Positions 16,453-25,362 are shown, counted from the stretch's first letter. The stretch is 64,000 nt of DNA from Streptomyces sp. SAI-127 (GCF_029894425.1 NZ_JARXYJ010000001.1:1488001-1552000); one strand, 5' to 3'. Translations and numbers: made by a program. Notes: a model not told the origin generated them from the sequence alone.

Positions 16453-17415
16453 ATGGCTGAAGTTCTCGTCTATGTCGATCACGTGGACGGTGCCGTCCGC
16501 AAGCCCACCCTGGAGCTGCTGACCCTGGCCCGCCGTATCGGCGAGCCGGTCGCCGTCGCGCTGGGTGCCGGTGCCGCCGACACCGCCGCCGTCCTGGGCG
16601 AGCACGGCGCGACCCGCGTGCTGGCCCACGACGCCTCCGAGTACGCCGACTACCTGGTCGTCCCCAAGGTCGACGCGCTGCAGGCCGCCGTCGCCGAAGT
16701 GTCCCCGGCCGCCGTGCTGGTGCCGTCCTCCGCCGAGGGCAAGGAGATCGCCGCCCGCCTGGCGCTGCGGATCGGCTCCGGCATCATCACCGACGCCGTC
16801 GACCTGGAAGCCGGCGAGGCGGGCCCGGTGGCCACCCAGTCGGTGTTCGCCGCGTCCTTCACCACCAAGTCCCGCGTCGCCAAGGGCACCCCGGTCATCA
16901 CCGTCAAGCCCAACTCCGCCGCCGTGGAGGCCGCCCCGGCCAACCCCGCGGTATCGGAGCTGTCGGTGACGTTCTCCGCGCAGGCCACCGGCACCAAGGT
17001 GACCGGCCGTACCCCGCGTGAGTCGACCGGGCGTCCGGAGCTGACCGAGGCCGCGATCGTGGTCTCCGGCGGCCGCGGCGTCAACGGCTCCGAGAACTTC
17101 GCGATCATCGAGGCCCTGGCCGACTCCCTCGGCGCGGCCGTCGGCGCCTCCCGGGCCGCGGTGGACGCGGGCTGGTACCCGCACACCAACCAGGTCGGCC
17201 AGACCGGCAAGAGCGTCTCGCCGCAGCTGTACATCGCCAACGGCATCTCCGGCGCGATCCAGCACCGCGCCGGCATGCAGACCTCCAAGACCATCGTGGC
17301 GGTCAACAAGGACGCCGAGGCCCCGATCTTCGACCTCGTCGACTACGGCGTCGTCGGCGACCTCTTCGACGTCGTCCCCGCCCTCACCGAGGAGATCAAC
17401 ACCCGCAAGGGCTGA
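16453..17415 (+). CDS. etfA: Electron transfer flavoprotein alpha subunit
   Basis: ETF alpha subunit, 320 aa. The C-terminal FAD-binding domain contains [20 protein letters not shown] (about 195-214), [25 protein letters not shown] (quoted in parts [11 protein letters not shown] and [17 protein letters not shown]; about 233-262) and [20 protein letters not shown] (about 266-285), all typical. It starts 21 bp after etfB with AGGAG and ends the operon; the convergent SDR gene begins 33 bp beyond its stop. Confidence 0.94.
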   Translation: MAEVLVYVDHVDGAVRKPTLELLTLARRIGEPVAVALGAGAADTAAVLGEHGATRVLAHDASEYADYLVVPKVDALQAAVAEVSPAAVLVPSSAEGKEIAARLALRIGSGIITDAVDLEAGEAGPVATQSVFAASFTTKSRVAKGTPVITVKPNSAAVEAAPANPAVSELSVTFSAQATGTKVTGRTPRESTGRPELTEAAIVVSGGRGVNGSENFAIIEALADSLGAAVGASRAAVDAGWYPHTNQVGQTGKSVSPQLYIANGISGAIQHRAGMQTSKTIVAVNKDAEAPIFDLVDYGVVGDLFDVVPALTEEINTRKG

Positions 17416-17448
17416 GCCCGTTGGAGGGGTGTCGGGGTCGCCCGCGGG

Positions 17449-18156
17449 TCACCAGGGCAGCGGGCCCTCGGCGTCGAAGTAGCCTCCGGTCGGGCCGTCC
17501 GGGCCGACCTGGGCCATGCGGACGATAATCTCGGCGCCCTCCGCCACGGTCTGTGTGCCCGTGTTGCCGTTCAGGTCGGTCTTGGTGAATCCGGGCTCCA
17601 CGGAGTTGATCCGCATGGCCGGGAACGCCTTCGCGTACTGCACGGTGAGCATGTTGACCGCGGTCTTGGACGTCGGGTAGGCGATGCCCGGGTAGAAGTG
17701 CGCGGGGTGGTCCGGGTCGGAGAGATGGGACAGCGAGCCCAGGCCGCTGCTGACGTTGACCACGACGGGCGCGGCCGAGCGCTGGAGCAGCGGCAGGAAG
17801 GCGTGCAGGACGCGGACGACACCGAAGACGTTCGTCTCGAAGGTGCTGCGCATGTGGTCGGCGGTCACGGTCGCCGCGACCGGCACGCTGTTGTCCTCGG
17901 TGCGGGTCTCGATGCCGGCGTTGTTGATCAGGACGTCGAGGCCGCCCGCGGCGTCCAGGGTCTTGGCCGCGGCCTCGACGGAGGCGTCGTCGGTGACGTC
18001 GAGCTGGACGAACCGCGCGCCGAGCTCGTCGGCGGCGCGGCGGCCGCGCTCGGCGTCACGGGCGCCGACATAGACGGTGTGGCCTGCGGCGATCAGTTGG
18101 CGGGCGGTCTCGAAGCCGAGACCCTTGTTCGCTCCGGTGATGAGTGTTGTCGTCAT
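17449..18156 (-). CDS. Short-chain dehydrogenase/reductase
   Basis: NAD(P)-dependent SDR of 235 aa. The cofactor motif TGANKGLG (about 7-14), NNAG (about 85-88), the catalytic serine in NVSSGLGSLS and the YPTSK Tyr/Lys pair (about 159-163) are all present, so it should be active. The ATG at 18156 was chosen; a reading frame extends upstream but without domain content. It is divergent from an XRE/MmyB-type regulator, a very common Streptomyces pairing in which the regulator controls the SDR. Substrate unknown. Confidence 0.92.
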   Translation of the reverse strand: MTTTLITGANKGLGFETARQLIAAGHTVYVGARDAERGRRAADELGARFVQLDVTDDASVEAAAKTLDAAGGLDVLINNAGIETRTEDNSVPVAATVTADHMRSTFETNVFGVVRVLHAFLPLLQRSAAPVVVNVSSGLGSLSHLSDPDHPAHFYPGIAYPTSKTAVNMLTVQYAKAFPAMRINSVEPGFTKTDLNGNTGTQTVAEGAEIIVRMAQVGPDGPTGGYFDAEGPLPW

Positions 18157-18259
18157 GCCGTCCAGCTTGCTGCGCCGAAGCGCGGTCAGCCAGAAGACCC
18201 TTCTTCCTGGGACCGGCGGTACCAGGCACATCCGCGGCCGACGGTGTTCACTGGGGAGC

Positions 18260-19105
18260 ATGGCGGTGACAGAACTGGGACGGGCGCTGCGGCGCTGGCG
18301 CGACCGGGTTCCCCCGGACGCGGCCGGGCTGCCCTCCGGCGGCCATCGGCGGGCTGCCGGACTGCGGCGCGAGGAGCTGGCCCTGCTGGCCGGCATCTCG
18401 GTCGACTATGTGACGCGTCTCGAACAGGGGCGGGCGGCCAGCCCGTCCGTGCAGGTCGTCGAGGCGTTGGCCCGGGCGCTGCGGCTCTCGGGGGACGAGC
18501 GGACGTACCTCTTCGGCCTCGCGGAACTGGTGCCACCGGGGCCGGATGTCGTGCCCGGGTTCATCACGCCCAGCGTGCAGCGGCTGCTGGACCGGCTGGT
18601 CGACACCGCCGTCGCGGTCTCCGACGCGGCCATGACGCTGCTGCTGGCCAACCCGATGTACGCGGCTCTGATGGGCGATCCGTCGGTCCTGAACGGCTTC
18701 GAACGCAACGCGGTGTGGCGCAACTTCACGGGCATGCCGACCAGGGTGCGGCACACGCCGGAGGAACGGCGTGACTTCGAGGCGGGCATGGTCGCCGAAC
18801 TGCGCGCGGCCGCCGCCCGCTATCCCGCCGACCGCCAACTCCATGCTCTCGTGACTGGGTTGCGCACCAGGAGTGAGCGGTTCGCCGAACTGTGGGACGC
18901 GGGAGTGGTGGGCCGTCTCGCCGGCTCGCGCAAGGCGATCGAGCATCCGCAGGCCGGCGCGCTCACGCTCGACTGCGACCTGCTCCGGGTGGAGGAGAAC
19001 GACCTGCACATCCTCGTGTACTCGGCCGAGCCGGGCACCGAGGCCGCCGAGAAGCTGCGGCTGATCTCGGTGCTGGGCACGCAGAGCCTGGCCGAGCGAA
19101 GCTAG
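18260..19105 (+). CDS. XRE/MmyB-like transcriptional regulator
   Basis: Regulator of 281 aa. An N-terminal XRE HTH (LRREELALLAGISVDYVTRL, about residues 36-55, with EQGRAASPSVQVVEALARAL following) precedes the MmyB-like ligand-binding domain (from about 105; NAVWRNFTGMP, and HPQAGALTLDCDLLRVEEND near the end). It is divergent from the SDR gene and probably its regulator. Its stop codon and that of the convergent GH42 gene overlap within one CTAG. Confidence 0.9.
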   Translation: MAVTELGRALRRWRDRVPPDAAGLPSGGHRRAAGLRREELALLAGISVDYVTRLEQGRAASPSVQVVEALARALRLSGDERTYLFGLAELVPPGPDVVPGFITPSVQRLLDRLVDTAVAVSDAAMTLLLANPMYAALMGDPSVLNGFERNAVWRNFTGMPTRVRHTPEERRDFEAGMVAELRAAAARYPADRQLHALVTGLRTRSERFAELWDAGVVGRLAGSRKAIEHPQAGALTLDCDLLRVEENDLHILVYSAEPGTEAAEKLRLISVLGTQSLAERS

Positions 19106-21174
19106 CGGAGCTCCTCCTTCGTCTCGTCCTCCGTGAGGATCTTCACGTCCCAGGGCCCCAGGGGCACGGCCTCCGAGTACACCTCGTCCGTCAGAGCGTC
19201 CCGTAGGGACATCGGCACGGCGACCGAGACCGCCTCCCACGACCAGTTGTGCAGGAAGCGGACCCGGCGGCCGTCGCGGGCGGTGGCCGAGGTCGCGGTG
19301 ACGCTCGGAAGGGCCGGACGCCAGGAGGCCGGGGCGGCCCACTCGAACACGGCCCGGGCGAAAGCCGGGTCGGGAACCGTACCCACGTAGGTGATGCGGC
19401 CCGCGCCATGACGATGTGTCGTGGCCGCCGGCCAGCGCCCGAAGTGGGGGTGGTCGTAGGCCGCCAACTCCTCGGCCCCCTGCGGCTGGAGACCGTCGGC
19501 CCAGTGCAGGGCGCACGCTTCGGACGGCAGGGTGAGACTATCCGTGCCGGTGACCGGCAGTGGGGCGCCCAGGTTGCTGAACTCGTCGTACGTCACCCCG
19601 GCCGCCTCCGCCAGCCTTCCGGGCTGCGCTTCGGTGCGGGCCCTCGCCTCGGTGTCGCCGTACCCGGTGCGGGGACCGACGATCAGGTGCCCGCCCGCCT
19701 CGGCGTAGGCCTTGAGGCGGTCGAGGGTCTCGTCGTCGGCGGCGTAGAAGGCGGGGGCGACAAGGACGTCGGGCAGTGCGGCCGTCGAGAGCTGCCCGGG
19801 GTGGAGGATGCGGGTCTGGAGCCCCGCGTCGAAGGCGCCCCGGTAGAAGGCGTCGAAGACCGTCTCGTACGACCGCCCGTTCGCGCCCCCGTCCGCCAGG
19901 GCGAGTGGCGGCTGCGCCTGGAGCGCCCATTTGCTGGGGCCGTCGTACACGAAGGCGACGTCGGCGTCCGGGGTGAGGGCCGCCGCGAGGTCGCCCGCCT
20001 TCTCCAACTCCGCTCCCAGCGAGGCGAGTTCCCGGTACACGCGGCCGGGGCGGCCGTTGTGCGGGAGGATGCCGCCCCAGTAGGTCTCGGTGCCGAAGTG
20101 CAGGGTGTGCCAGTGCCAGTACTCGATCATCGAGGCACCGCGGGAGATCAACGCCCAGGCGGCCTGACGCCATTGGCCGTCGTAGGCGGGGCGGTTGTTC
20201 CACGGGTAGCTGATGGCCTGGGCGTTGGTCTCCGTGACCAGGAACGGTTCCTGGCGGGAGGAGTACATGCGGTCGGCGCTGCGGTACAGCGCCCAGGTGC
20301 CGTTGGTCGTCCAGTCCTGTCCGTCGCCGCCCCGGTCGGGCAGTTCGAGGGCGTCCTGCATCGTGTAGTACGGGTTGCCCGCGGTGACGTCGAGCCGTTC
20401 GGTGAGCTTGTCGTCCTCGACGCCGAGGCGGTCGTAGGAGATGCAGGTGGTGACGAACTGGCCGGGGCGGGCGTACTCGCGGACGATGTCCGCCTGCCAG
20501 GCGATGAACTCGGTGACGAGCCGGGCCTGGAAGCGCCGCCAGGCCAGGTCGTACTGGGGCTGGGCGTTGCCGTCGGGGGTCCACAGGTCGGCCCAGGTGG
20601 AGAGCCGGTGCGACCAGTAGACCAGGCCCCATTCGCGGTTGAGGGTCTCCACGTCGCCGTACTGCGCGCGGAGTTCGTCGGTGAAGCGCTGGAACACGCC
20701 GTGGTTGTGCAGGAGATGGGGGCCAGGTTCGTTGTCGACCTGGTAGCCGATCACGGCGGGGTGGTCGGCGTACCGGGCGACGATCTTCCGGATGATCCGT
20801 TCGGCGTGGAAGCGGAACGCCGGGTGGGTGAAGTCGACCTCCTGCCGGGCACCCCAGCCGATGCGCTCACCCGTGCGTGACTCCCCCGCGATCTCCGGGT
20901 ACTGGCGGGCCAGCCACGGCGGTACGGCGTACGTCGGTGTTCCGAGGATCACCGAGATGCCCCGCTCGTGAGCGCCGTCCAGGACGGGCTGGAGCCAGTC
21001 GAGGTCGAAGCGGCCGTTCTCCGGTTCCCAGGTGGACCACACGGACTCGCCGACCCGGATCACCGTGAAGCGGGCCTCGGCCATCAGGTCGAGGTCGTCC
21101 TTCAGGCGTTCGTACGGCTGGTACTCGTGGTAGTAGGCGGCGCCGAACAGAACGCGGGGCGGAAGCTCGAACAT
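19102..21174 (-). CDS. Beta-galactosidase, glycoside hydrolase family 42
   Basis: Intracellular retaining beta-galactosidase of 690 aa with no signal peptide. The GH42 N-terminal block VLFGAAYYHEYQPYERLKDD (about 8-27), acid/base glutamate in GYQVDNEPGPH (about 140-150) and nucleophile glutamate in FLVTETNAQAISYPWNN (about 300-316) are visible; trimerisation and beta-sandwich domains follow. The ATG at 21174 follows GGAGAAGG. A LacI gene lies 78 bp upstream on the same strand, so both are probably one inducible unit. Physiological substrate may be a plant galactoside or galactan fragment. Confidence 0.92.
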   Translation of the reverse strand: MFELPPRVLFGAAYYHEYQPYERLKDDLDLMAEARFTVIRVGESVWSTWEPENGRFDLDWLQPVLDGAHERGISVILGTPTYAVPPWLARQYPEIAGESRTGERIGWGARQEVDFTHPAFRFHAERIIRKIVARYADHPAVIGYQVDNEPGPHLLHNHGVFQRFTDELRAQYGDVETLNREWGLVYWSHRLSTWADLWTPDGNAQPQYDLAWRRFQARLVTEFIAWQADIVREYARPGQFVTTCISYDRLGVEDDKLTERLDVTAGNPYYTMQDALELPDRGGDGQDWTTNGTWALYRSADRMYSSRQEPFLVTETNAQAISYPWNNRPAYDGQWRQAAWALISRGASMIEYWHWHTLHFGTETYWGGILPHNGRPGRVYRELASLGAELEKAGDLAAALTPDADVAFVYDGPSKWALQAQPPLALADGGANGRSYETVFDAFYRGAFDAGLQTRILHPGQLSTAALPDVLVAPAFYAADDETLDRLKAYAEAGGHLIVGPRTGYGDTEARARTEAQPGRLAEAAGVTYDEFSNLGAPLPVTGTDSLTLPSEACALHWADGLQPQGAEELAAYDHPHFGRWPAATTHRHGAGRITYVGTVPDPAFARAVFEWAAPASWRPALPSVTATSATARDGRRVRFLHNWSWEAVSVAVPMSLRDALTDEVYSEAVPLGPWDVKILTEDETKEELR

Positions 21175-21252
21175 CCTTCTCCAATACGGTTGGCCAGACG
21201 GCAAGGGCCGCAGAGATCACGAACAACGGCAGCGGGCCGTCTCGCCGACGGT

Positions 21253-22299
21253 TCAGCGCAGGGGTGGTGCGGGTTCGCGTACCGGGCCGCTGGAGGCCCG
21301 TACGGTCAACTCGACGGGTATGTCGGTGCGTTCGGCAGGTGCCGGGTCGCCTTCGATCATGGCGATGAGCACGTCGACGGCCCGGTCGGCGACCGCGGTG
21401 AAGTCCTGGCGGACGGTGGTCAGGGGCGGGGAGAGATAGGCGGCCGCGGGGATGTCGTCGAAGCCGACGACGCTGACGTCGCCGGGGACGGACAGGCCCG
21501 CCTCGGCGAACGCCCGCAGCGCCCCGATCGCCATGTCGTCGTTGGCGGCGAACACGGCGGTGACGTCGGAGAGCCCCGCCAACCGACGTCCGGCCGTGTA
21601 CCCGGAGGCCGGGCTCCAGTCGCCCTCGACGGGCAGCGGGGGCTCGGGGGCACCGGCGGCGGCGAGGGCCTCCCGCCAGCCGCGCACGCGGTCACGCGCG
21701 GCCCACCAGTCGTGCGGTCCCGGGATGTGCCAGACCGTGCGGTGGCCCAGGGACAGCAGGTGTTCGGTGGCTGTCCGGGCGGCCACGAGTCCGTCGGCGC
21801 CGACGACGGCACTCTTTCCCTGGCCGACCTCGACGCCTTCGCCGAGGCTGACCACCGGCACGTCCGCGCTGAGCCGGAGCGGGGCGCCGTCGTCGATGGG
21901 CTCGGACAGGACGATCCCGTCCACACCCTGTTCCAGCAGTGCCTCCACGGCGACCTGGACCGGCTGTCCCTCCAGGGTTCCGGCCAGGGTGAAGGAGTAG
22001 CCCGCCCGGTGCATGGCTCGTTCCAGGGCGAGGAGCAGGGTGGAGGGGCCGTAGAGCGCGCTGCCGAGCGAGACGACGCCGATCCGCCGGTAGCGGCCGA
22101 GCAGCAGGGCGCGCGCCGCGTTGTTCGGGCGGTACCCCAGCTCCTGTACGGCCCGGAGCACACGGTCGCGTACCTCCGGGCTGACGTGCGGTTCGCCGTT
22201 GACGACCCGCGACACGGTCTTCTGCGAGACACCGGCGGCCCGCGCGACCTCGGTCATGCCGGGGCCCCGCCGCGGACGTCCTGGTCCGGTGGCCGCCAT
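21253..22299 (-). CDS. LacI-family repressor of the GH42 unit
   Basis: LacI regulator, 348 aa. HTH MTEVARAAGVSQKTVSRVVN (about residues 15-34), hinge ARALLLGR, ligand domain with VFAANDDMAIGALRAFAEAG and VVGFDDIPAAAYLSPPLTTV near the C-terminus. Two identical perfect palindromes lie just upstream of the start, so autoregulation is strongly suggested, and the downstream GH42 gene would be controlled by read-through. The inducer is likely a galactoside. Confidence 0.93.
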   Translation of the reverse strand: MAATGPGRPRRGPGMTEVARAAGVSQKTVSRVVNGEPHVSPEVRDRVLRAVQELGYRPNNAARALLLGRYRRIGVVSLGSALYGPSTLLLALERAMHRAGYSFTLAGTLEGQPVQVAVEALLEQGVDGIVLSEPIDDGAPLRLSADVPVVSLGEGVEVGQGKSAVVGADGLVAARTATEHLLSLGHRTVWHIPGPHDWWAARDRVRGWREALAAAGAPEPPLPVEGDWSPASGYTAGRRLAGLSDVTAVFAANDDMAIGALRAFAEAGLSVPGDVSVVGFDDIPAAAYLSPPLTTVRQDFTAVADRAVDVLIAMIEGDPAPAERTDIPVELTVRASSGPVREPAPPLR

Positions 22300-22322
22300 G
22301 TGCGCTCCTCGCCGTAAAACTT

Positions 22323-22381
22323 TGACTACGTAGTCACCGAAGTCCGCATACGTGCGCCACGGCTCGATGACTACGTAGTCA
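22323..22381. promoter_or_regulatory. Twin LacI operators
   Basis: TGACTACGTAGTCA occurs perfectly at 22323-22336 and 22368-22381, centres 45 bp apart, starting 24 bp upstream of the LacI start. The identical, fully symmetric pair is typical for tetramer-independent double binding by a LacI-type repressor over its own promoter. Confidence 0.85.
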
Positions 22382-22422
22382 AAACTGTGGCAGCCACACC
22401 GGGCCGCGTCAATCCCCTCTCC

Positions 22423-23274
22423 TCAGTAGCCGTACCGGCTCTTCAGGTGGCGCCAGAAGTCACGCAGCATCCACTTGTCGAAGTCGGTGATCTGGGTCGC
22501 GCTGCCCGCCTTCATCAGGAAGCAGCACTGACCGGTCGGGGTCCAGTCGTAGAAGTCGTCGAGACCGAAGGTGTGGCCGACTTCGTGGAGATAGATGTGG
22601 ATGTTCTCCTGGGCCAGGGCGCCGGTGAAGTACTCCTGGCCGACGCGCTGACCCCAGTCCCCGCCGGCGCCGCCCTGGAAGCCCTTGGTGAGCCAGAGCG
22701 ACTGGTCGTAGTGGCGGGCCACACCGCCGGGGCACTTCGAGTAGTTGCCGTCCTGGTGGAAGAAGCGGCCGCAGTCGGGAGCGCACTGCGGGGCGCCGCC
22801 GGAGTCCAGGTTTCCGGCGTAGATGTCGACCGAGTTGTCCGTCCACTGGAGGGTCGAGCGGTTCTTCACCGCCCAGCCGACGATGTTGACGGGCACGGTG
22901 GTGTATGGCCAGGCGTTGGTGCCGGTGCCGTTGTCGAGCATGGCCGCCGTCCACTTGCCGAACTGCTTCTTCAGCGCGGCGTGGACCTGGTCCCGCAGGG
23001 CGGCGCTGACGGGGGCGTCGGACTCCCAGCGGACGCAGTAGTTGACGCTCCCCTTGTTGGCGACGATCTGGTCCCAGCCGTAGTTGCGGAAGCCGTAGAG
23101 GTCGGGGTAGGTCGACTCGACGTGGTTCCACACCTCGCCCAGCGGCTGCACGAGGCCTGCGGGCGGGTTCCAGGTGTCCGCCGCCTGTGCCGGGGTCGCC
23201 GTGACGGCGGGGCCGGCGAGTACCGCGAGCAGAGCGGCGAGGACGGTGACGAGACGCGCGATGCGGGTGCGCAT
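22423..23274 (-). CDS. Secreted metzincin-type zinc metalloprotease
   Basis: Extracellular protease of 283 aa. A Sec signal peptide (RTRIARLVTVLAALLAVLAG, cleavage after about AQA at residue 31) leads a mature domain with six cysteines. The zinc motif LHEVGHTFGLDDFYD fits the extended HExxHxxGxxD pattern with a following Asp. The ATG at 23274 has AAGGGAG upstream. Its stop faces the LacI twin operator, and it is divergent from a Ser/Thr kinase gene 114 bp away; no functional link is shown. Substrate unknown. Confidence 0.88.
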   Translation of the reverse strand: MRTRIARLVTVLAALLAVLAGPAVTATPAQAADTWNPPAGLVQPLGEVWNHVESTYPDLYGFRNYGWDQIVANKGSVNYCVRWESDAPVSAALRDQVHAALKKQFGKWTAAMLDNGTGTNAWPYTTVPVNIVGWAVKNRSTLQWTDNSVDIYAGNLDSGGAPQCAPDCGRFFHQDGNYSKCPGGVARHYDQSLWLTKGFQGGAGGDWGQRVGQEYFTGALAQENIHIYLHEVGHTFGLDDFYDWTPTGQCCFLMKAGSATQITDFDKWMLRDFWRHLKSRYGY

Positions 23275-23388
23275 GGAGTGAACTCCCTTCGTGGGGGCGG
23301 GATTCACTGTTGGGTCGCCGCCGGTCCGTGCCGGGTTGCCCCCTGCCGCGCACCGCTCGGGCCGTGTTGTCATGGAAGGAGCCGGGAG

Positions 23389-24414
23389 GTGAACACACAT
23401 GCGGATCGGGGCCGCTACCGCCTGACGGAGAGTGTCGGGCAAGGCGGTACGGGGCGGGCGTGGCGGGCCCGCGACGAAATGCTGGAACGTCCGGTGGCGG
23501 TCAAGGGGTTGTATCTGGAGGGCCCGGGCACGGACGCCGACGCGCACATCCGTCGGGAGCGCGCGCTGCGTGAGGCGAGGGCCGGTGCGCGCATCGACCA
23601 TCCGGGCGTGGTCCGCGTCTACGACGTGGCCGAGGAGGACGACCGGCTCTGGATCGTGATGGAGCTGATCGAAGCGCCCTCGCCGGAACGGACCGTCGCC
23701 GATCAGGGGCCGCTGGGCGTGCGCGAGACGGCCCGCATCGGACTGGCGCCGGCCCAGGCACTTCGCCAGGTGCACGCCGCCGGGGTGCTGCACCGTGACG
23801 TCAAGCCCGGCAACGTCCTGCTGAGCCCCGGACAGCGGGTCGTGCTCACCGACTTCGGGATCGCCGCCCTTCAGGACGCGCAGGCGCTCACCAGGGACGG
23901 CATGCTCATCGGCTCCCCGGAGTACCTGCCCCCGGAGCGCGCCACGGGTGCCGAGCCGGGCACGGCCTCCGACTGGTGGTCCCTGGGCGCCACCCTGTGC
24001 ACGGCGCTGACCGGCCGCTCCCCCTTCTCCCGCCCCTCATTGCCGGCGACGCTGCTGGCCGTGGTCTACGAGGAGCCCGAACTGCCGGGTGCGGACTGCC
24101 CGTTGACGCCGCTGCTGCGCGGACTCCTCAGCAAGGATCCGGACCTGCGGCCCGGGGCGGACGACGTCGTGGCGTATCCGGCCCCGCTCGCCTCGGCACC
24201 CGAGCCGGTCGGGCCGGTACAGCGACCAGCGCGCGACACGCGCCCCCGTCTCCTGACCGTGCTGGTGCTGATCGTCGCCGCAGCGGTGGCCGCCGTCATG
24301 GTCGTCACCGCGATTCCGCCGGGCGGTGCGACCAGGCTGCCGGAGACCACTCCGCCTCCGACGGTCGCGGGCACTTCCCGGCCCCCGTCCTCACCAGCGA
24401 CGACGACCCCCTGA
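23389..24414 (+). CDS. Membrane-anchored serine/threonine protein kinase
   Basis: Hanks-type (Pkn) kinase of 341 aa. It has the glycine-rich loop VGQGGTGRAW (16-25), VAVK with catalytic K39, HRDVKPGN (135-142, D137), the DFG triplet (155-157) and SPEYLPPE activation-segment end. A single hydrophobic helix (about 287-309) near the C-terminus leaves only about 30 proline/threonine-rich residues outside, so there is no PASTA or sensor domain. The GTG at 23389 follows GGAAGGAG. Divergent from the metalloprotease; the LuxR-type gene follows 144 bp downstream. Confidence 0.9.
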   Translation: MNTHADRGRYRLTESVGQGGTGRAWRARDEMLERPVAVKGLYLEGPGTDADAHIRRERALREARAGARIDHPGVVRVYDVAEEDDRLWIVMELIEAPSPERTVADQGPLGVRETARIGLAPAQALRQVHAAGVLHRDVKPGNVLLSPGQRVVLTDFGIAALQDAQALTRDGMLIGSPEYLPPERATGAEPGTASDWWSLGATLCTALTGRSPFSRPSLPATLLAVVYEEPELPGADCPLTPLLRGLLSKDPDLRPGADDVVAYPAPLASAPEPVGPVQRPARDTRPRLLTVLVLIVAAAVAAVMVVTAIPPGGATRLPETTPPPTVAGTSRPPSSPATTTP

Positions 24415-24481
24415 GGACCCAAACACAACCGGAATGTGACCCACCCCACAACCGATACGCGCCCGTTTCGATAACTCCGGG

Positions 24482-24519
24482 GCTACTCTGAAATCCACGA
24501 GAACGAAACCGTTTCGTTC
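24482..24519 (+). promoter_or_regulatory. Putative promoter -10 and 19-bp perfect palindrome before the LuxR-type gene
   Basis: GAACGAAACCGTTTCGTTC (24501-24519) is a perfect inverted repeat with a single central base. It lies about 12 bp downstream of a possible -10 element (TACTCT, about 24484-24489) and 40 bp upstream of the ATG at 24559, a position where binding would block transcription. The binding factor is unknown; a TetR- or LuxR-type protein is possible. Confidence 0.65.
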
Positions 24520-24558
24520 AGCACGTAGTCCGCTGGACGAGGATGGAGCACGCACGCC

Positions 24559-25236
24559 ATGACCAGCGTCCTCATCGCCACCGGCCAGTCACTTCAGCGT
24601 GTCGGCCTTCGAATGCTCCTCGAGTCCCAGCCCGGTCTGAGCGTGGTCGGCGAGGCTGCGCACGGGCCGCAGGCGGTCCGGCTGAGCGCCCTGCTCCGGC
24701 CGGACGTCGTCCTGCTGGAGGGCCGTGCCACCGACACGGACACCGTCGAGACCGTCCGCCGTCTCGCCCACGCTCCGGACGGGCACGCCCCGCACGTCCT
24801 GCTCCTCACCACGACCGACGACACCTACCCCTACGGCGCCCTGCGCGCCGGGGCCGCCGGACACCTCCCCGAGAACGCCACCGCCGACGAACTGGTCGCG
24901 GCCGTGCGGGTCGTGGCCGCCGGCGACGTCGTCGTCTCCCCCGGACTGACCCGTGCGCTCATCGACGCCGTCCGCGACCAGCGCGCCATCGGGAGCAACG
25001 CACCCGGCAACCGATTGGGCACCCTCACCGGACGCGAGCGGGACGTACTCACCGCCGTCGCCTCCGGCGACTCCAACGCCGAGATCGCCGACCGGCTCTC
25101 CATCGCCCCGACCACCGTGAAGTCCCACGTCAGCAACATCCTCACCAAGATCGGGGCTCGCGGCCGGGTCCAGGCGGTGGTCTTCGCCTACGAGTCGGGA
25201 CTGGTCCGGCCCACCCAGCACGTCCTGCACGCGTGA
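24559..25236 (+). CDS. NarL/LuxR-type regulator with degenerate receiver domain
   Basis: Response-regulator-like protein of 225 aa with a receiver-fold N-terminus (1-120) and a LuxR HTH (LTGRERDVLTAVASGDSNAE, then IADRLSIAPTTVKSHVSNIL; about 155-195). The receiver has lost its chemistry: the phospho-acceptor Asp is Glu54 (DVVLLEG), the acidic pair is Thr8-Gly9 (LIATGQ), and the conserved Lys near residue 100 is replaced (HLPENAT). It therefore should not be phosphorylated in the usual way and may be constitutively active or ligand-controlled. No histidine kinase is adjacent; the nearest kinase is the upstream Ser/Thr kinase. Confidence 0.9.
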   Translation: MTSVLIATGQSLQRVGLRMLLESQPGLSVVGEAAHGPQAVRLSALLRPDVVLLEGRATDTDTVETVRRLAHAPDGHAPHVLLLTTTDDTYPYGALRAGAAGHLPENATADELVAAVRVVAAGDVVVSPGLTRALIDAVRDQRAIGSNAPGNRLGTLTGRERDVLTAVASGDSNAEIADRLSIAPTTVKSHVSNILTKIGARGRVQAVVFAYESGLVRPTQHVLHA

Positions 25237-25247
25237 GAGCGGGGACC

Positions 25248-25282
25248 GCGGCTCCAGCGGGACCCGGTCCTGCTGGAGCCGC
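25248..25282. terminator. Strong bidirectional hairpin terminator
   Basis: GCGGCTCCAGC (25248-25258) and GCTGGAGCCGC (25272-25282) are perfect 11-bp arms, and the inner GGACC/GGTCC extends the pairing almost to the loop. It stands between the convergent LuxR-type and oxidoreductase genes. No U-tract on either side, as often in Streptomyces. Confidence 0.75.
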
Positions 25283-25362
25283 CCTGCCGACGGCCGGGCG
25301 TGGCTTCGCCTCGCCACGCACCGGGGGTCCCGGCACGCCACCGCCGAGTTCGCCTTCGCCGA

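Noticed and set aside
15574..17265. A 563-codon minus-strand frame opposite etfB and etfA
   Set aside because: Composition is shadow-like and etfBA are unmistakable.
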